A stretch of DNA of 64,000 nt from Hymenobacter swuensis DY53 (GTDB taxonomy: Bacteria > Bacteroidota > Bacteroidia > Cytophagales > Hymenobacteraceae). A program made the translations under genes and the position numbers. Below are positions 1-8,925 of this stretch, piece by piece (the first letter of the stretch is position 1; each line of letters opens with the position of its first letter). The notes beneath the pieces were generated by a model, which saw only the letters and a program-made list of their open reading frames with translations, ran no database searches and had not been told where the DNA came from. Where the stretch lies: NCBI RefSeq assembly GCF_000576555.1, contig NZ_CP007145.1, positions 1,612,001-1,676,000 on the forward strand, given 5' to 3'.

Positions 1-72
1 GCCAGCGCCTTCACCATGACCGATATACCCTACCGCTGGCAGAAGGGCCGCACTGAACGGTGGGCCGGATGA
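1..72 (+). CDS. C-terminal end of a gene cut by the window edge
   Basis: An open frame runs from base 1 to a TGA at 70-72 and encodes the last 23 residues of a protein whose start lies outside the window. The stop overlaps the ATG of the next gene as ATGA, which points to translational coupling in one operon. The tail contains a W-x-K-G-R stretch. The two family 2 glycosyltransferases in this window also end in W-K-G-R, so a glycosyltransferase is conceivable, but the fragment is too short to assign. Confidence 0.55.
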   Translation, partial: ASAFTMTDIPYRWQKGRTERWAG

Positions 73-836
73 GAAAGCGCGCGGAAGGAGTCAGGAATAT
101 CGTGCGCTTCAACTGGCACTTTTACGCTGGCGCGGGTGGAACTGCGCTGCTGCTGGTAGCCGGCCTGGTGCTGGCGGATGGCTATCCGACCGGGCAACTG
201 GTGCTGGCCCTGGCGTTGCTGGCCGTGCTGCTGCCTACGGTAGTGTCGTTGGGCGTGTCGTGGTACGTGTATGATGCCTCGGGGCTCTACGATTTCGCCT
301 GGCTGTTGCCGGCCGGGGCCACGCCGCCCACGCGGCTGGTAAACATCCACGCCGGCTTCGATGAAACCAGTGCGCTGCTGCGGCAGCAGTTTCCGGCCGC
401 CGGGTTACGGGTGCTCGACTTCTATAATCCCGCTCTGCACACTGAGGTTTCCATCCGGCGGGCGCGGGCGGCGGCGGTGCCGTATCCGGGCACTGAGTCC
501 GTAAGTCCGCACGCGCTACCGCTGCCCACCGCTGGCACCGACTACGTGCTGGTGATGCTGGCGGCCCATGAAATCCGGGACCCGGCGCAGCGGGCGGCGT
601 TTCTGCGCGAAATCCGGCGGGTGCTGGCCCCCGGTGGGCGGGCCGTGGTGGTGGAGCACCTGCGCGACCCGGCTAACTTTCTGGCTTATACCATCGGCTT
701 TCTGCATTTCTATTCCCGCACCACCTGGCGGGCGGCGTTTCGGGCCGGCGGCCTGCGCGTGGGGCAGGAGCAGAAGCTCACGCCCTTTCTTTCAGCCTTT
801 ATGCTTTATCCTGATACTGATGGAAGTACATTTTAA
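69..836 (+). CDS. membrane-anchored class I SAM-dependent methyltransferase-like protein
   Basis: The product is 255 residues. Two hydrophobic segments lie near residues 20-65, followed by a Rossmann-type domain. The stretch with AAHEIRD and then REIRRVLAPGGRAVVVEH (about residues 165-200) is typical of the post-motif-I part of class I methyltransferases. Motif I itself is degenerate (VLDFYNP instead of a glycine-rich loop). I chose the ATG at 69 because it overlaps the previous stop as ATGA; a GTG at 60 is also in frame. The 3' end overlaps the next gene by 17 bases, so three genes appear coupled. The substrate cannot be read from the sequence; a lipid, quinone or pigment precursor would fit a membrane anchor. 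Confidence 0.75.
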   Translation: MRKRAEGVRNIVRFNWHFYAGAGGTALLLVAGLVLADGYPTGQLVLALALLAVLLPTVVSLGVSWYVYDASGLYDFAWLLPAGATPPTRLVNIHAGFDETSALLRQQFPAAGLRVLDFYNPALHTEVSIRRARAAAVPYPGTESVSPHALPLPTAGTDYVLVMLAAHEIRDPAQRAAFLREIRRVLAPGGRAVVVEHLRDPANFLAYTIGFLHFYSRTTWRAAFRAGGLRVGQEQKLTPFLSAFMLYPDTDGSTF

Positions 837-1215
837 GGTTATCGGGACCCTGCTCACGCTGCTGGCCTTTCTGCACGCCGGCTTCCCACGCTATTTCAAC
901 TGGGCCACCGAGTTTGCGCCACTGAGCCTGATCAACCGGCAGATGATGTACGTGCACACCCTGTTTATTGCGCTGCTGGTGCTACTGAGCGGTTTGCTGT
1001 GCCTGGGCTACGCCCCCGATCTGGTTCATACGCCCCTGGGCCGGGTCGTATGCCTGGGCATGGGTATCTTCTGGCTGCTGCGGCTGGTGGTGCAGTTTGT
1101 GGGCTACTCGCCGCAGCTGTGGCGGGGCAAGCGGTTTGAAACCATGGTACACGTGCTGTTTTCCCTGTTCTGGCTGTACCTGACGGTGGTATTTCTGCGG
1201 GTGTACTGGCAGTGA
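820..1215 (+). CDS. small integral membrane protein, unknown function
   Basis: The product is 131 residues and mostly hydrophobic, with about four predicted membrane segments (near residues 5-20, 40-65, 75-95 and 108-128). The start is the ATG at 820, inside the end of the methyltransferase gene. The same frame is open far upstream, but that part is an alternative-frame reading of the methyltransferase and does not look like protein. The overlap suggests coupled translation and a shared role with the methyltransferase. I recognise no catalytic motif or named family. Confidence 0.7.
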   Translation: MEVHFKVIGTLLTLLAFLHAGFPRYFNWATEFAPLSLINRQMMYVHTLFIALLVLLSGLLCLGYAPDLVHTPLGRVVCLGMGIFWLLRLVVQFVGYSPQLWRGKRFETMVHVLFSLFWLYLTVVFLRVYWQ

Positions 1216-1225
1216 AAACAGACGC

Positions 1226-1255
1226 TTTGCCTCGGCTCCGGCCAAAATACGTTTC
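1226..1255 (+). promoter_or_regulatory. putative Bacteroidota-type promoter for the TPR gene
   Basis: TTTG at 1226-1229 and TACGTTTC at 1248-1255 are separated by 18 bases. This is close to the Bacteroidota sigma-A pattern of a -33 TTTG and a -7 TAnnTTTG. It would give a leader of about 85 bases before the ATG at 1347. One base of the -7 box departs from consensus. Confidence 0.4.
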
Positions 1256-1346
1256 TGCGTGATACTGTCGGTGCCGCACGTGCTGCCAGTATATCCGGGG
1301 AGTTTCGGTTACTTCGCTTCCCTCTCTTCAATTGTCCTTACCCGAT

Positions 1347-2417
1347 ATGCGCGCACAAAGAATACTTCTTATACTAACCCTGGGGCTCGGCCTTTCCACC
1401 CAGGCCACTGCCCAAACCACCGGCAGCCAGGAGCTGGTGCAGCAGGGCGTGGCCCTCTACGACCAAGGCAAGCCTGATGAGGCCGTGCTACGTTACAAAG
1501 AAGCCCTGAAACAGGACCCCACCAATACTACTGCCCGCTACGAGCTGGCTTTGACCTACAACGCCCTGGGCCGTAACGAGGAAGCTGTGGCCCTGAGCAA
1601 ACAACTCCTGAAACAGGAGGCCGAGCCCGGACCCTCCATCTACAGCACCTACGGCAACGCACTGGATGGGCTGAAAAAGCCCAAGGAAGCCGCCAAAGTG
1701 TATCAGGAAGGCCTGAAACGCTACCCCAACGACGGCGCACTGCACTTTAACCTGGGTGTAACGCAGGCCACGGCGCTTGGGCAGCCGGCCGAGGCTATTG
1801 GCAGCATGCAGCAGTCGGTGCGGTGCCGGCCGGGGCACGCCAACTCGCTGAACGCGCTGGCCCTGCTGCAGCAGCAGGAGGGCAACCGGGTGCCGGCGCT
1901 GCTGGCCATACTGCGCCTGTTGCAGGTGGAGCCCACCGGGCAGCGCGCCGAGGCCGTGCTGGCCCGCTTCGATAAGCTGCTGGGCCGAGGCGTGGAGAAA
2001 ACCAGCGAAAAAGCCGTCACTATTAATATCTCCCCGGAAACCCTGAAAAACGCCGGCAAAAAAGGCGGCCTCGACAACTTCGGCCCCGCCGACATGCTGC
2101 TGAGCATGAGCGGCGCCATGGATTACAGCGAGGAAAACAAAGACAAAACGCCCACCGAGCAGCTCATCCGTAAGCTGGACGCGTTGATCAGCGTGCTGGA
2201 TGAGCTGCACCCGGAAAAGCAGAACGGATTTACCTGGCAGTATATGGTGCCGTACTTCGTGGAGCTGAAGAAGCAGGGCTACCTGCCGGCCCTGGCGTAC
2301 TCCGTGCAGGAGTCGAGAGCTGCCCGCACGCCTGAGGTGCAGACCTGGCTGGCCAACCACACGGCCACTGTGGAGGAGTTCCGCAGCTGGTCGGCGGCAT
2401 ACGCGTGGCCGAAGTAG
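1347..2417 (+). CDS. exported tetratricopeptide (TPR) repeat protein
   Basis: The product is 356 residues. It begins with a signal peptide (basic MRAQR, a leucine-rich core, and a cleavage-like ATAQ). About four TPR units follow between residues 30 and 170, recognisable by repeated A-x-x-x-Y/L-x-x-x-L and the motif AVLRYKEALKQDP. The second half is a less regular, charged domain with no assigned family. I chose the ATG at 1347 because it gives a clean signal peptide; a TTG at 1332 is also in frame. TPR proteins of this kind usually act as periplasmic or outer-membrane scaffolds. The gene stands alone between a putative promoter and the long adhesin gene. Confidence 0.8.
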   Translation: MRAQRILLILTLGLGLSTQATAQTTGSQELVQQGVALYDQGKPDEAVLRYKEALKQDPTNTTARYELALTYNALGRNEEAVALSKQLLKQEAEPGPSIYSTYGNALDGLKKPKEAAKVYQEGLKRYPNDGALHFNLGVTQATALGQPAEAIGSMQQSVRCRPGHANSLNALALLQQQEGNRVPALLAILRLLQVEPTGQRAEAVLARFDKLLGRGVEKTSEKAVTINISPETLKNAGKKGGLDNFGPADMLLSMSGAMDYSEENKDKTPTEQLIRKLDALISVLDELHPEKQNGFTWQYMVPYFVELKKQGYLPALAYSVQESRAARTPEVQTWLANHTATVEEFRSWSAAYAWPK

Positions 2418-2669
2418 GAGCGGGGCCGCTACCCACGCGGCAGGGCACGAAAGAGCAGGGCCAGGAGCCCGGTGCACCACCATCGGGCAGGTAGTTGGCT
2501 GGCCAGGGCGTTGAAAGAGGGGCGCGTTCTGCGCTACGCCCGTAGCGCCGCCCCACGCGGACGGCTAACTGGCTGTGGAGAAAGGGAATGATGAAAGTAG
2601 AGCGACGGTGTACGGCACTTTTTATGCGGCATTTTCGCTTACCTTATCAGCCCACTCATCCGCCGTCCT

Positions 2670-5600
2670 ATGCTGGCAACGCCCTACGTTACCGCTACTT
2701 ACTTCCCACCTGTTCGCAACCCCCATGCCCTAGCCGCCCATTGCCCGGAGAGGTGGCGGCTGGGCGGGTTGCTCCTGTTACTTCTTCTGTTGCTGCTGCT
2801 GGGTGGGGCAGCCACCCCGGCCCAGGCTCAGGGCACGCCGCCCCCCGAGTGCGCGGCCGATGAGAAATTTGCCAATACCTGGTACTTCGGCTTCAAGGCG
2901 GGGCTGGATTTCAACCAGGCCTCGGCCGACTCTCTGCCAAAGGTGCTGACGGACGGTCAGATGGACGCCCCCGCCGGCTCCGGGGTAATGTCGGATGGAA
3001 ATGGCCGAATCCTGTTCTACAGCAACGGCGAAACCGTGTGGAATGGCGACGGCACCGTAATGACCAATGGTACGGGGCTGGCCGGCAACCGCTTCACTAC
3101 CGACGGCCCTTTGCCCATCCGGCTGCCGGGCGTCGTTGCGGCCGGTCAGCCGACGCGCTACCTGCTCTTCACCCTCAATAGCACCGTAGGGCTGAGCTAC
3201 TCGGAAATTGTGATTCCGGCGGGTGGGGGGCCGGGCACAGTGGTAGCCGCCACCAAAAACACGCCGCTGGCTCGCGGTACGGCCGAAAAGATAACGGGCG
3301 TATTCCATAAAAACGGCTGCGACATCTGGATTATCACGCACGGCTGGGGTGATGCCAAAACCGGCAACGACAACCGGGGCGACGCCTTTCTGGCGTACCG
3401 CGTTACCACGGCTGGGGTGCAGCCTGTGCCTATCATTTCAACCGTTGGCAGTCTGCATGCCCCGACCGTGGCGGCCCTGGGCTACAAAGGCCAGATGAAG
3501 GTGACGCCCAACGGCCAGCAGCTGGCCCTGGCCCGCTACAGCGAGGTAACTACTGACAGCAGCAGCACCGTCGAGCTGTTTGGGTTTGATACCAGCACGG
3601 GCCAGGTGAGCGTCAACCCGCGGGTGCCGTATATCGTGGATAGCAAAGAAGGAAAATATTACGGGGTGGGGTTTTCGCCCGGCGGCTACCTCTACGCCAC
3701 GGTGCGCAACCCGCCCAAACTGCTGCAATTCAATGTCAGCGGCAACGGGCCGTTGAACCGGCAGGTGATTCCGCTCAACCAGAAAATGCCCGCCGACCTG
3801 GGCTCGTTGCAGGCCGCCCCCGATGGTAAGCTGTACGTGGCCCGCGACAACCAGCCCGCGTTGGGCCTTATCGTCTACCCCGATTCGCTGGGGGCCAAAG
3901 CCCGCTACGCCGACGACAGCCTGCAGCTGGGTAGCGGCCGCAGTGGTCTGGGCCTCGTGAACTTCAACCAAAGCTCCCTGCTCCGCGTGGGGCCCAGTTT
4001 CCGAATTACGGGTTGTCGGCAGATTGCCTTTACCGCCCCGCCCATCGATTTCGATGGGAAAACTTACGCCTGGGATTTTGGCGACGGTACTACCTCAACG
4101 CTGGAAAACCCAGTGCACGTGTACGCCACGCCCGGCGACTACACCGTCACGCTGCGTATCACAACCGAGTGCTTTTGCCGTGAAAGCCGAGGCCTGCTCC
4201 GGGTGCCGGACCTGCCGGTACCGGGCAGCATTGCCGCGGCGCAGACGCTGTGCGCTGGAACACAGCCAGCGGCCCTGACCAGCAGTGCCGATGCTTCCGG
4301 CGACGCTGGCCTGCCCTTGGTGTACCAGTGGGAATCTTCACCAGATAACGTCACGTTTACGGCTATTAGTGGGGCCACCGGGGCCAGCTACACGCCTCCC
4401 AATTCGTTGCCGGTTGGCATTACGTATTTCCGGCGGCGCGCCCAACTGCTGCTGCCTGACCAATCAGGCCCGTACTGTGATTCCCGCTCGACTGCCTCAG
4501 TAGCCATTACGGTGCTACCGGCCCTCACGCCCGGTAGCATCGCCGCCGACCAGACCTTGTGCGCGGGCAGCCCCGCTGCGCCCCTCACCAGCACCGCGCC
4601 GGCTGTGGGCGGCACCGGCACGTTTGGGTACCAGTGGGAAGCCTCGCTGGACAACATCACCTGGAGCGACGTGCCGGGCGCTACGGCGGCCGACTACGCC
4701 CCCGGTACGCTCCCAGCCACCACCTATTTCCGCCGCCGCGTAACCTCCGGAGCCTGCGGGCCGCTGGTGTCGAATGTGGTAACAGTGCGGGTATTGCCGG
4801 CCCTGACGGCCGGTAGTGTGGCTGCCGACCAAGCTCTGTGCGCCGGGGCAACTCCCGCCGCCCTCACCAGTACCGCTCCAGCTGCGGGCGGTACTGGTTC
4901 GGTGGCCTACCAGTGGGAATCTTCCGTGGATAACGTGAACTGGGCACCCGTCAGTGGAGCCACCGGGGCTACGTACGCGCCCGGTCCGCTCACGGTAACC
5001 ACCTATTTCCGTCGCCAGGCCAGCTCGGGAAGCTGCGCTTCGGCTCTGTCCAACGTCGTAACCATCACGGTGCTACCGGCCCTCACGGCGGGCAGCATCG
5101 GGGCCGACCAGACGCTTTGCCCCGGCGCTACGCCGGCCCCGCTTACGAGCACCACGCCGGCCAGCGGGGGCACGGGCACATTTGCTTATCAGTGGGAATC
5201 TTCTCCAGATAACGTGACCTGGACGGGCATAGCTGGCGCTACCAATCCTACCTACGCGCCCGGCCCGCTCTTGGCTACCACCTATTTCCGTCGCCGCGTA
5301 ACCTCCGGGGCTTGCGGGCCGGAGGTTTCGCCGGCGGTAGTCCTGACGGTGCTGCCGGCCCTGACGGCCGGCAGTATTGCCGCCGACCAGACGCTGTGTG
5401 CGGGGGCTACGCCGGCTCCGCTCACCAGCACGGCGGGGGCCGGGGGCGGCACGGGCACCTACAGCTACCAGTGGGAATCCTCGCCCGACAATAGTAACTG
5501 GACGCCCATTGCCGGGGCTACCGGGGCCACGTACGCGCCGGGTGCACTCAATACCACCACCTACTTCCGGCGGCGCGTAACGTCGGGAGCCTGCGGGCCG

Positions 5601-7529
5601 GAAACGTCGGCCGTCGTTACCATCACGGTGCTGCCCGCCCTCACGGCTGGCAGTGTAGCCGCCGACCAGACCCTGTGCGCCGGCGTTGCGGCCGCGCCGT
5701 TGACCAGCACGGCCCCGGCCAGCGGAGCCACCGGCGCATTTGCCTACCAGTGGGAATCCTCACCCGATAACACAACCTGGACCGACGTACCGGGCGCTAC
5801 GGCGGCCACGTACGCTCCCGGCACGCTCCCGACCACTACGTATTTCCGTCGTCGGGTTACGTCGGGAGGCTGTGGGCCGCTGGTGTCGAATGTGGTGACG
5901 GTGCGGGTATTGCCGGCCCTCACGGCGGGTAGCATCGGAGCCGACCAAACGCTCTGCCCCGGCGCTACGCCGGCCCCGCTTACCAGCACCACGCCGGCCA
6001 GCGGGGGCACAGGTACGTTTATTTACCAATGGGAATCCTCGCCGAATAACACGACCTGGACAGTCATTTCGGGGGCTACCGGGCCTGTTTTCGCGCCCGG
6101 CCCGCTGCCGGCCACTACCTACTTCCGGCGGCGCGTCACGGCGGGAAGCTGCGGGCCGGAGGTGACGGCTGCAGTGGTGCTGCGGGTGCTGCCCGAGTTG
6201 CTGGCCGGTAGCATTGCCGCCGACCAGGACATTTGCGCGGGTACGTCGCCCAACGCCCTGAGCAGCGGGAGCGGGGCCAGCGGGGGCACGGGCACGTTTG
6301 CTTATCAGTGGGAGTCGTCCCTGGATAACACTACCTGGACGGCCATTCCGGGGGCTACCAACCCTGCTTATGCGCCCGGCCCGCTCACGGCTACCACCTA
6401 CTTCCGCCGCCGCGTTACGTCGGGTACCGGAACCTGCGCTACGTCTGTTTCCAACGTGGTGACGGTGCGGGTGCAGCCTTTGGTTACGCCTACCGTAAGC
6501 CTGGCTACGCCCCCGGTGCAGTGCCCCGGTACAGCTCTGACTTTTGCGGCCGTGGTTACCAATGCGGGACCCAGCCCCACGTTTCAGTGGTTTGTGAACA
6601 ACGTAGCCGTGGCCAGCGGCCCCACGTTCAGCAGCAGCACCCTGGTTACCGGCGACCAGGTGCGGGTGCAGGTGACGCCCACGGCGGGCCTGTGCAGCAC
6701 GGGGCCGGCCTCGGCCACCGTAACGGTTACGCGCACCCCCACGCCGGCCCCGACCCTGACCATTGCGGTGCAGCCGGGCGGACCGGTTTGCCTGGGCGCT
6801 CCGCTCACGTTCAGTATCGCCTCGGTGACTGGCGCCGGCCCGGCTCCCGGCTACCAGTGGCAGGTAAACGGGGCCGATGTGGCCGGGGCTACCGGCCCGG
6901 TGTTTACCAGCACCACCCTGCGCGCGGGCCAGACCGTGACGCTGCGCCTTATCACAGTCAATGTCTGCGCCCAGCCCGTTACGGCCGTATCCAACGCGGT
7001 GGCCGTGCGCATTCAGCCACCGGTTGACGTGGACGCCGGCCCCGATAAGGAAATTCTGGCCGGGGGCTCCGCAACGCTGGAGGGCCGCGCCGATGGCCGG
7101 TACCCGGTACGCTGGACGCCCGCGACCGGGCTGCGGTTTGTCTCGGCCGACTCGTTGCAGGTTGTGGTTTCGCCCACCGTTACCACCACGTACACGCTCT
7201 CGGCCGGGGCCGGCGGCTGCGCCGACTCCGACCAGGTAACCGTAACCGTGCGCCCGCCCATCCGGATTCCCAATGCCTTCACGCCCAACGGCGACGGCCG
7301 CGACGATACCTGGCAGATTGAGTTCATCGAGCAGTTCCCCGACAACACGGTAACCGTGTTCAACCGCTGGGGCAATAAGATCTTCTCCATGAACAACTAC
7401 AGCCGGGCTAACGAGTGGCGGGGCGACATCAACGGGCAGCCCGCCCCGGTAGGTACCTACTACTACGTGGTGGTGACGAAAGGTCCTTTGGGCCGGTCCT
7501 ACAGCGGGTCCATTACGATTCTCTACTAG
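2670..7529 (+). CDS. giant T9SS-secreted adhesin with PKD domain, eight Ig-like repeats and gliding-motility C-terminal domain
   Basis: The product is 1619 residues. It has an unusually long basic N-terminus (about 30 residues) before a poly-leucine signal core ending in AQAQ. A globular region with a propeller-like look follows (about residues 58-440), then a PKD domain near 470-510 (YAWDFGDGT...HVYATPGDYTVTL). Eight tandem repeats of about 93 residues span residues 518-1272, each with YQWESS and TYFRRR landmarks. Two further Ig-like units and a TTTYTLS domain come next. The last ~90 residues start IPNAFTPNGDGRDD and contain VFNRWGNKIF, the signature of the CHU_C / T9SS type B sorting domain. 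Such proteins cross the outer membrane through the T9SS and are surface-attached or released. The porP/sprF-like gene follows 159 bases downstream, a common pairing that suggests joint export. Confidence 0.93.
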   Translation: MLATPYVTATYFPPVRNPHALAAHCPERWRLGGLLLLLLLLLLLGGAATPAQAQGTPPPECAADEKFANTWYFGFKAGLDFNQASADSLPKVLTDGQMDAPAGSGVMSDGNGRILFYSNGETVWNGDGTVMTNGTGLAGNRFTTDGPLPIRLPGVVAAGQPTRYLLFTLNSTVGLSYSEIVIPAGGGPGTVVAATKNTPLARGTAEKITGVFHKNGCDIWIITHGWGDAKTGNDNRGDAFLAYRVTTAGVQPVPIISTVGSLHAPTVAALGYKGQMKVTPNGQQLALARYSEVTTDSSSTVELFGFDTSTGQVSVNPRVPYIVDSKEGKYYGVGFSPGGYLYATVRNPPKLLQFNVSGNGPLNRQVIPLNQKMPADLGSLQAAPDGKLYVARDNQPALGLIVYPDSLGAKARYADDSLQLGSGRSGLGLVNFNQSSLLRVGPSFRITGCRQIAFTAPPIDFDGKTYAWDFGDGTTSTLENPVHVYATPGDYTVTLRITTECFCRESRGLLRVPDLPVPGSIAAAQTLCAGTQPAALTSSADASGDAGLPLVYQWESSPDNVTFTAISGATGASYTPPNSLPVGITYFRRRAQLLLPDQSGPYCDSRSTASVAITVLPALTPGSIAADQTLCAGSPAAPLTSTAPAVGGTGTFGYQWEASLDNITWSDVPGATAADYAPGTLPATTYFRRRVTSGACGPLVSNVVTVRVLPALTAGSVAADQALCAGATPAALTSTAPAAGGTGSVAYQWESSVDNVNWAPVSGATGATYAPGPLTVTTYFRRQASSGSCASALSNVVTITVLPALTAGSIGADQTLCPGATPAPLTSTTPASGGTGTFAYQWESSPDNVTWTGIAGATNPTYAPGPLLATTYFRRRVTSGACGPEVSPAVVLTVLPALTAGSIAADQTLCAGATPAPLTSTAGAGGGTGTYSYQWESSPDNSNWTPIAGATGATYAPGALNTTTYFRRRVTSGACGPETSAVVTITVLPALTAGSVAADQTLCAGVAAAPLTSTAPASGATGAFAYQWESSPDNTTWTDVPGATAATYAPGTLPTTTYFRRRVTSGGCGPLVSNVVTVRVLPALTAGSIGADQTLCPGATPAPLTSTTPASGGTGTFIYQWESSPNNTTWTVISGATGPVFAPGPLPATTYFRRRVTAGSCGPEVTAAVVLRVLPELLAGSIAADQDICAGTSPNALSSGSGASGGTGTFAYQWESSLDNTTWTAIPGATNPAYAPGPLTATTYFRRRVTSGTGTCATSVSNVVTVRVQPLVTPTVSLATPPVQCPGTALTFAAVVTNAGPSPTFQWFVNNVAVASGPTFSSSTLVTGDQVRVQVTPTAGLCSTGPASATVTVTRTPTPAPTLTIAVQPGGPVCLGAPLTFSIASVTGAGPAPGYQWQVNGADVAGATGPVFTSTTLRAGQTVTLRLITVNVCAQPVTAVSNAVAVRIQPPVDVDAGPDKEILAGGSATLEGRADGRYPVRWTPATGLRFVSADSLQVVVSPTVTTTYTLSAGAGGCADSDQVTVTVRPPIRIPNAFTPNGDGRDDTWQIEFIEQFPDNTVTVFNRWGNKIFSMNNYSRANEWRGDINGQPAPVGTYYYVVVTKGPLGRSYSGSITILY
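4221..6485 (+). repeat. eight tandem ~279-bp Ig-like coding repeats
   Basis: Eight in-frame units of about 279 bases (93 residues; the first is longer) follow one another without linkers. Each begins near AGSIAADQTLCAG and ends near VVTVRVLPALT. Copies are similar at DNA level but mosaic. Units 4 and 7 share the same first half (SIGADQTLCPGATPAPLTS), and units 2 and 6 share the same second half (CGPLVSNVVTVRVLPALT). This points to exchange between units. Arrays of this kind can change length by slippage or recombination. Confidence 0.9.
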
Positions 7530-7628
7530 CTCACGCGCCGCCGGCGGCCACGCATGCCGGGCCGCCGGATGGTGCTGCCCGATGCTGCGTCGCTTCATTT
7601 CTGTCTGTCTCTTCAAAGTACCCCGCCA

Positions 7629-7670
7629 GACCCTTGGCCGCGGCCCACGCACTGGCGGCGGCCAAGGGTC
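7629..7670. terminator. 13-bp GC-rich hairpin between adhesin and porP/sprF genes
   Basis: GACCCTTGGCCGC at 7629-7641 is a perfect inverted match of GCGGCCAAGGGTC at 7658-7670. No T run follows. It ends only 18 bases before the porP/sprF start codon. It could be a weak terminator that sets the adhesin/PorP ratio, or an mRNA-stabilising or start-masking hairpin. Confidence 0.5.
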
Positions 7671-7688
7671 CTAAAGCCCCAATCCGCT

Positions 7689-8657
7689 ATGAAAAACGTG
7701 TTACTTCTGGTGCTGCCGGCGCTGGTACTACTGGCTGCCCCGGCCCGGGCTCAGCAGCAGCCGCAGTACAGCCAATACATGAACAACAACTACATCCTCA
7801 ACCCGGGCGCTACCGGCGTGGAGGACTACATCGACATCAAAGCCAGCTACCGCACCCAATGGGCCGGTCTGGAGGGAGCCCCCAAAACCTACTACCTCAG
7901 CGCCAGCTCGTCGCTGGGGAAGTGGCGCACCACCAGCAAGCGCACCCTGCGCGACCGGCGCCGGCCGTTTCATGCGCTGGGCGGCATGGCGTACAACGAT
8001 GTAACCGGCCCCACCAGCCGCAAAGGGCTCTACCTTTCTTATGCCTACAACCTGGTGCTGCGGCCCAACCTGCGGGCGGCGCTGGGTGTATCGGCGGGAA
8101 TGCAGCAGTTTGCCGTGGATGGCCAGCAGCTGCGCTTCTTCGACCCGACCACTGTGGCCGTCAGCGACGCTGCCCGGGTGCCCGATGCGTCGGTGGGCCT
8201 GTGGGTGTACAGCTCCGATTTTTACGTGGGCGTATCGGGCGCGCAGCTGCTGGCTAATAAGCTCAACTTCTCCTACGATCCTACTTCCCTGAGCCCCGGC
8301 ACGGGCAACACCCTGCGGCGGCACTACTTTGCCACGGCAGGGGTGCGGGTACCGCTCAACGACGACTGGACGCTGGTGCCCTCGGTGCTGGTGAAGGCCG
8401 TAAGTCCGGCCCCGCTTTCTTTCGACGTCAATGCCAAGCTCAAGTACCAGGATTTGCTCTGGGCCGGGGTGTCGTGGCGGGCCACCGATGCGCTGGTGGC
8501 CCTGGTAGGTCTGAACTACGAGCAGTTTACGCTGGGCTACTCCTACGATGCCGGCGTATCGGGGCTGAACAGCTACCACCGCGGCAGCCACGAGGTGCTG
8601 CTGGGGCTGCGGCTAAAAAAGAAGCGGCAAGTAGTGTGCACCAACCGATTCTGGTAG
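7689..8657 (+). CDS. PorP/SprF family type IX secretion system outer-membrane protein
   Basis: The product is 322 residues with a signal peptide ending in ARAQQ. The next stretch, PQYSQYMNNNYILNPGATG, is the hallmark start of the PorP/SprF family, whose members form a beta-barrel in the outer membrane and help T9SS cargo out or anchor it. Alternating hydrophobic beta strands run to the end (GLRLKKKR). I took the ATG at 7689 because it gives the signal peptide; the frame is open 45 codons further upstream without protein-like sequence. Its position after a type B cargo gene suggests it serves that cargo specifically, as is common for multi-copy PorP paralogues. Confidence 0.92.
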   Translation: MKNVLLLVLPALVLLAAPARAQQQPQYSQYMNNNYILNPGATGVEDYIDIKASYRTQWAGLEGAPKTYYLSASSSLGKWRTTSKRTLRDRRRPFHALGGMAYNDVTGPTSRKGLYLSYAYNLVLRPNLRAALGVSAGMQQFAVDGQQLRFFDPTTVAVSDAARVPDASVGLWVYSSDFYVGVSGAQLLANKLNFSYDPTSLSPGTGNTLRRHYFATAGVRVPLNDDWTLVPSVLVKAVSPAPLSFDVNAKLKYQDLLWAGVSWRATDALVALVGLNYEQFTLGYSYDAGVSGLNSYHRGSHEVLLGLRLKKKRQVVCTNRFW

Positions 8658-8660
8658 CTT

Positions 8661-8876
8661 TCAGCCGCGCACCTGTTCCCGCTCGTAGCCCCGCTCCAGC
8701 ACTTGCTCCACGAACAAGGCCTTATTGGGCAGCTGCAGCAACGCCGCGTGAATAGCGGCCGGCACGCCCGCGTACCGCACCAGCCCGCCGTGGCGGTACT
8801 CAATTTCCAGCGTCTGCGTGGCGGCCTCGTAGCCCACGGCTTTCAGAGAAGTAGAACGAACGGGGCGGCGCTGCAT
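8661..8876 (-). CDS. KTSC domain protein
   Basis: The product is 71 residues. The pattern 'S..L.AVGYEAATQTLEIEYRHGGLVRYAGVP' followed by '...FVEQVLERGYER' matches the small KTSC fold, seen alone or fused to other domains and named from a lysyl-tRNA-synthetase-associated context. Its biochemical role is not established. It lies tail to tail with porP/sprF, with only three bases between the stops and no visible terminator. Confidence 0.7.
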   Translation of the reverse strand: MQRRPVRSTSLKAVGYEAATQTLEIEYRHGGLVRYAGVPAAIHAALLQLPNKALFVEQVLERGYEREQVRG

Positions 8877-8925
8877 GGATTGGATATGGGGTGGTTTAAT
8901 AGCGTGCGAAATGTTTTGACAACCT

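Noticed and set aside
568..1215. Long N-terminal extension of the small membrane protein
   Set aside because: The first part reads the methyltransferase in another frame and is rich in W, R and P. The membrane protein begins plausibly at the ATG at 820.
4221..6485. Regularly spaced repeats that might suggest a CRISPR array
   Set aside because: Units are about 279 bases, in frame and coding for Ig-like domains. There are no short repeats with unique spacers and no cas genes.
5760..7652. A 630-codon open frame on the minus strand through the adhesin repeats
   Set aside because: It is an antisense shadow created by the high GC and the regular codon pattern of the repeats. The plus-strand protein has clear domains, while the antisense product is a low-complexity R/G/A/H mix.
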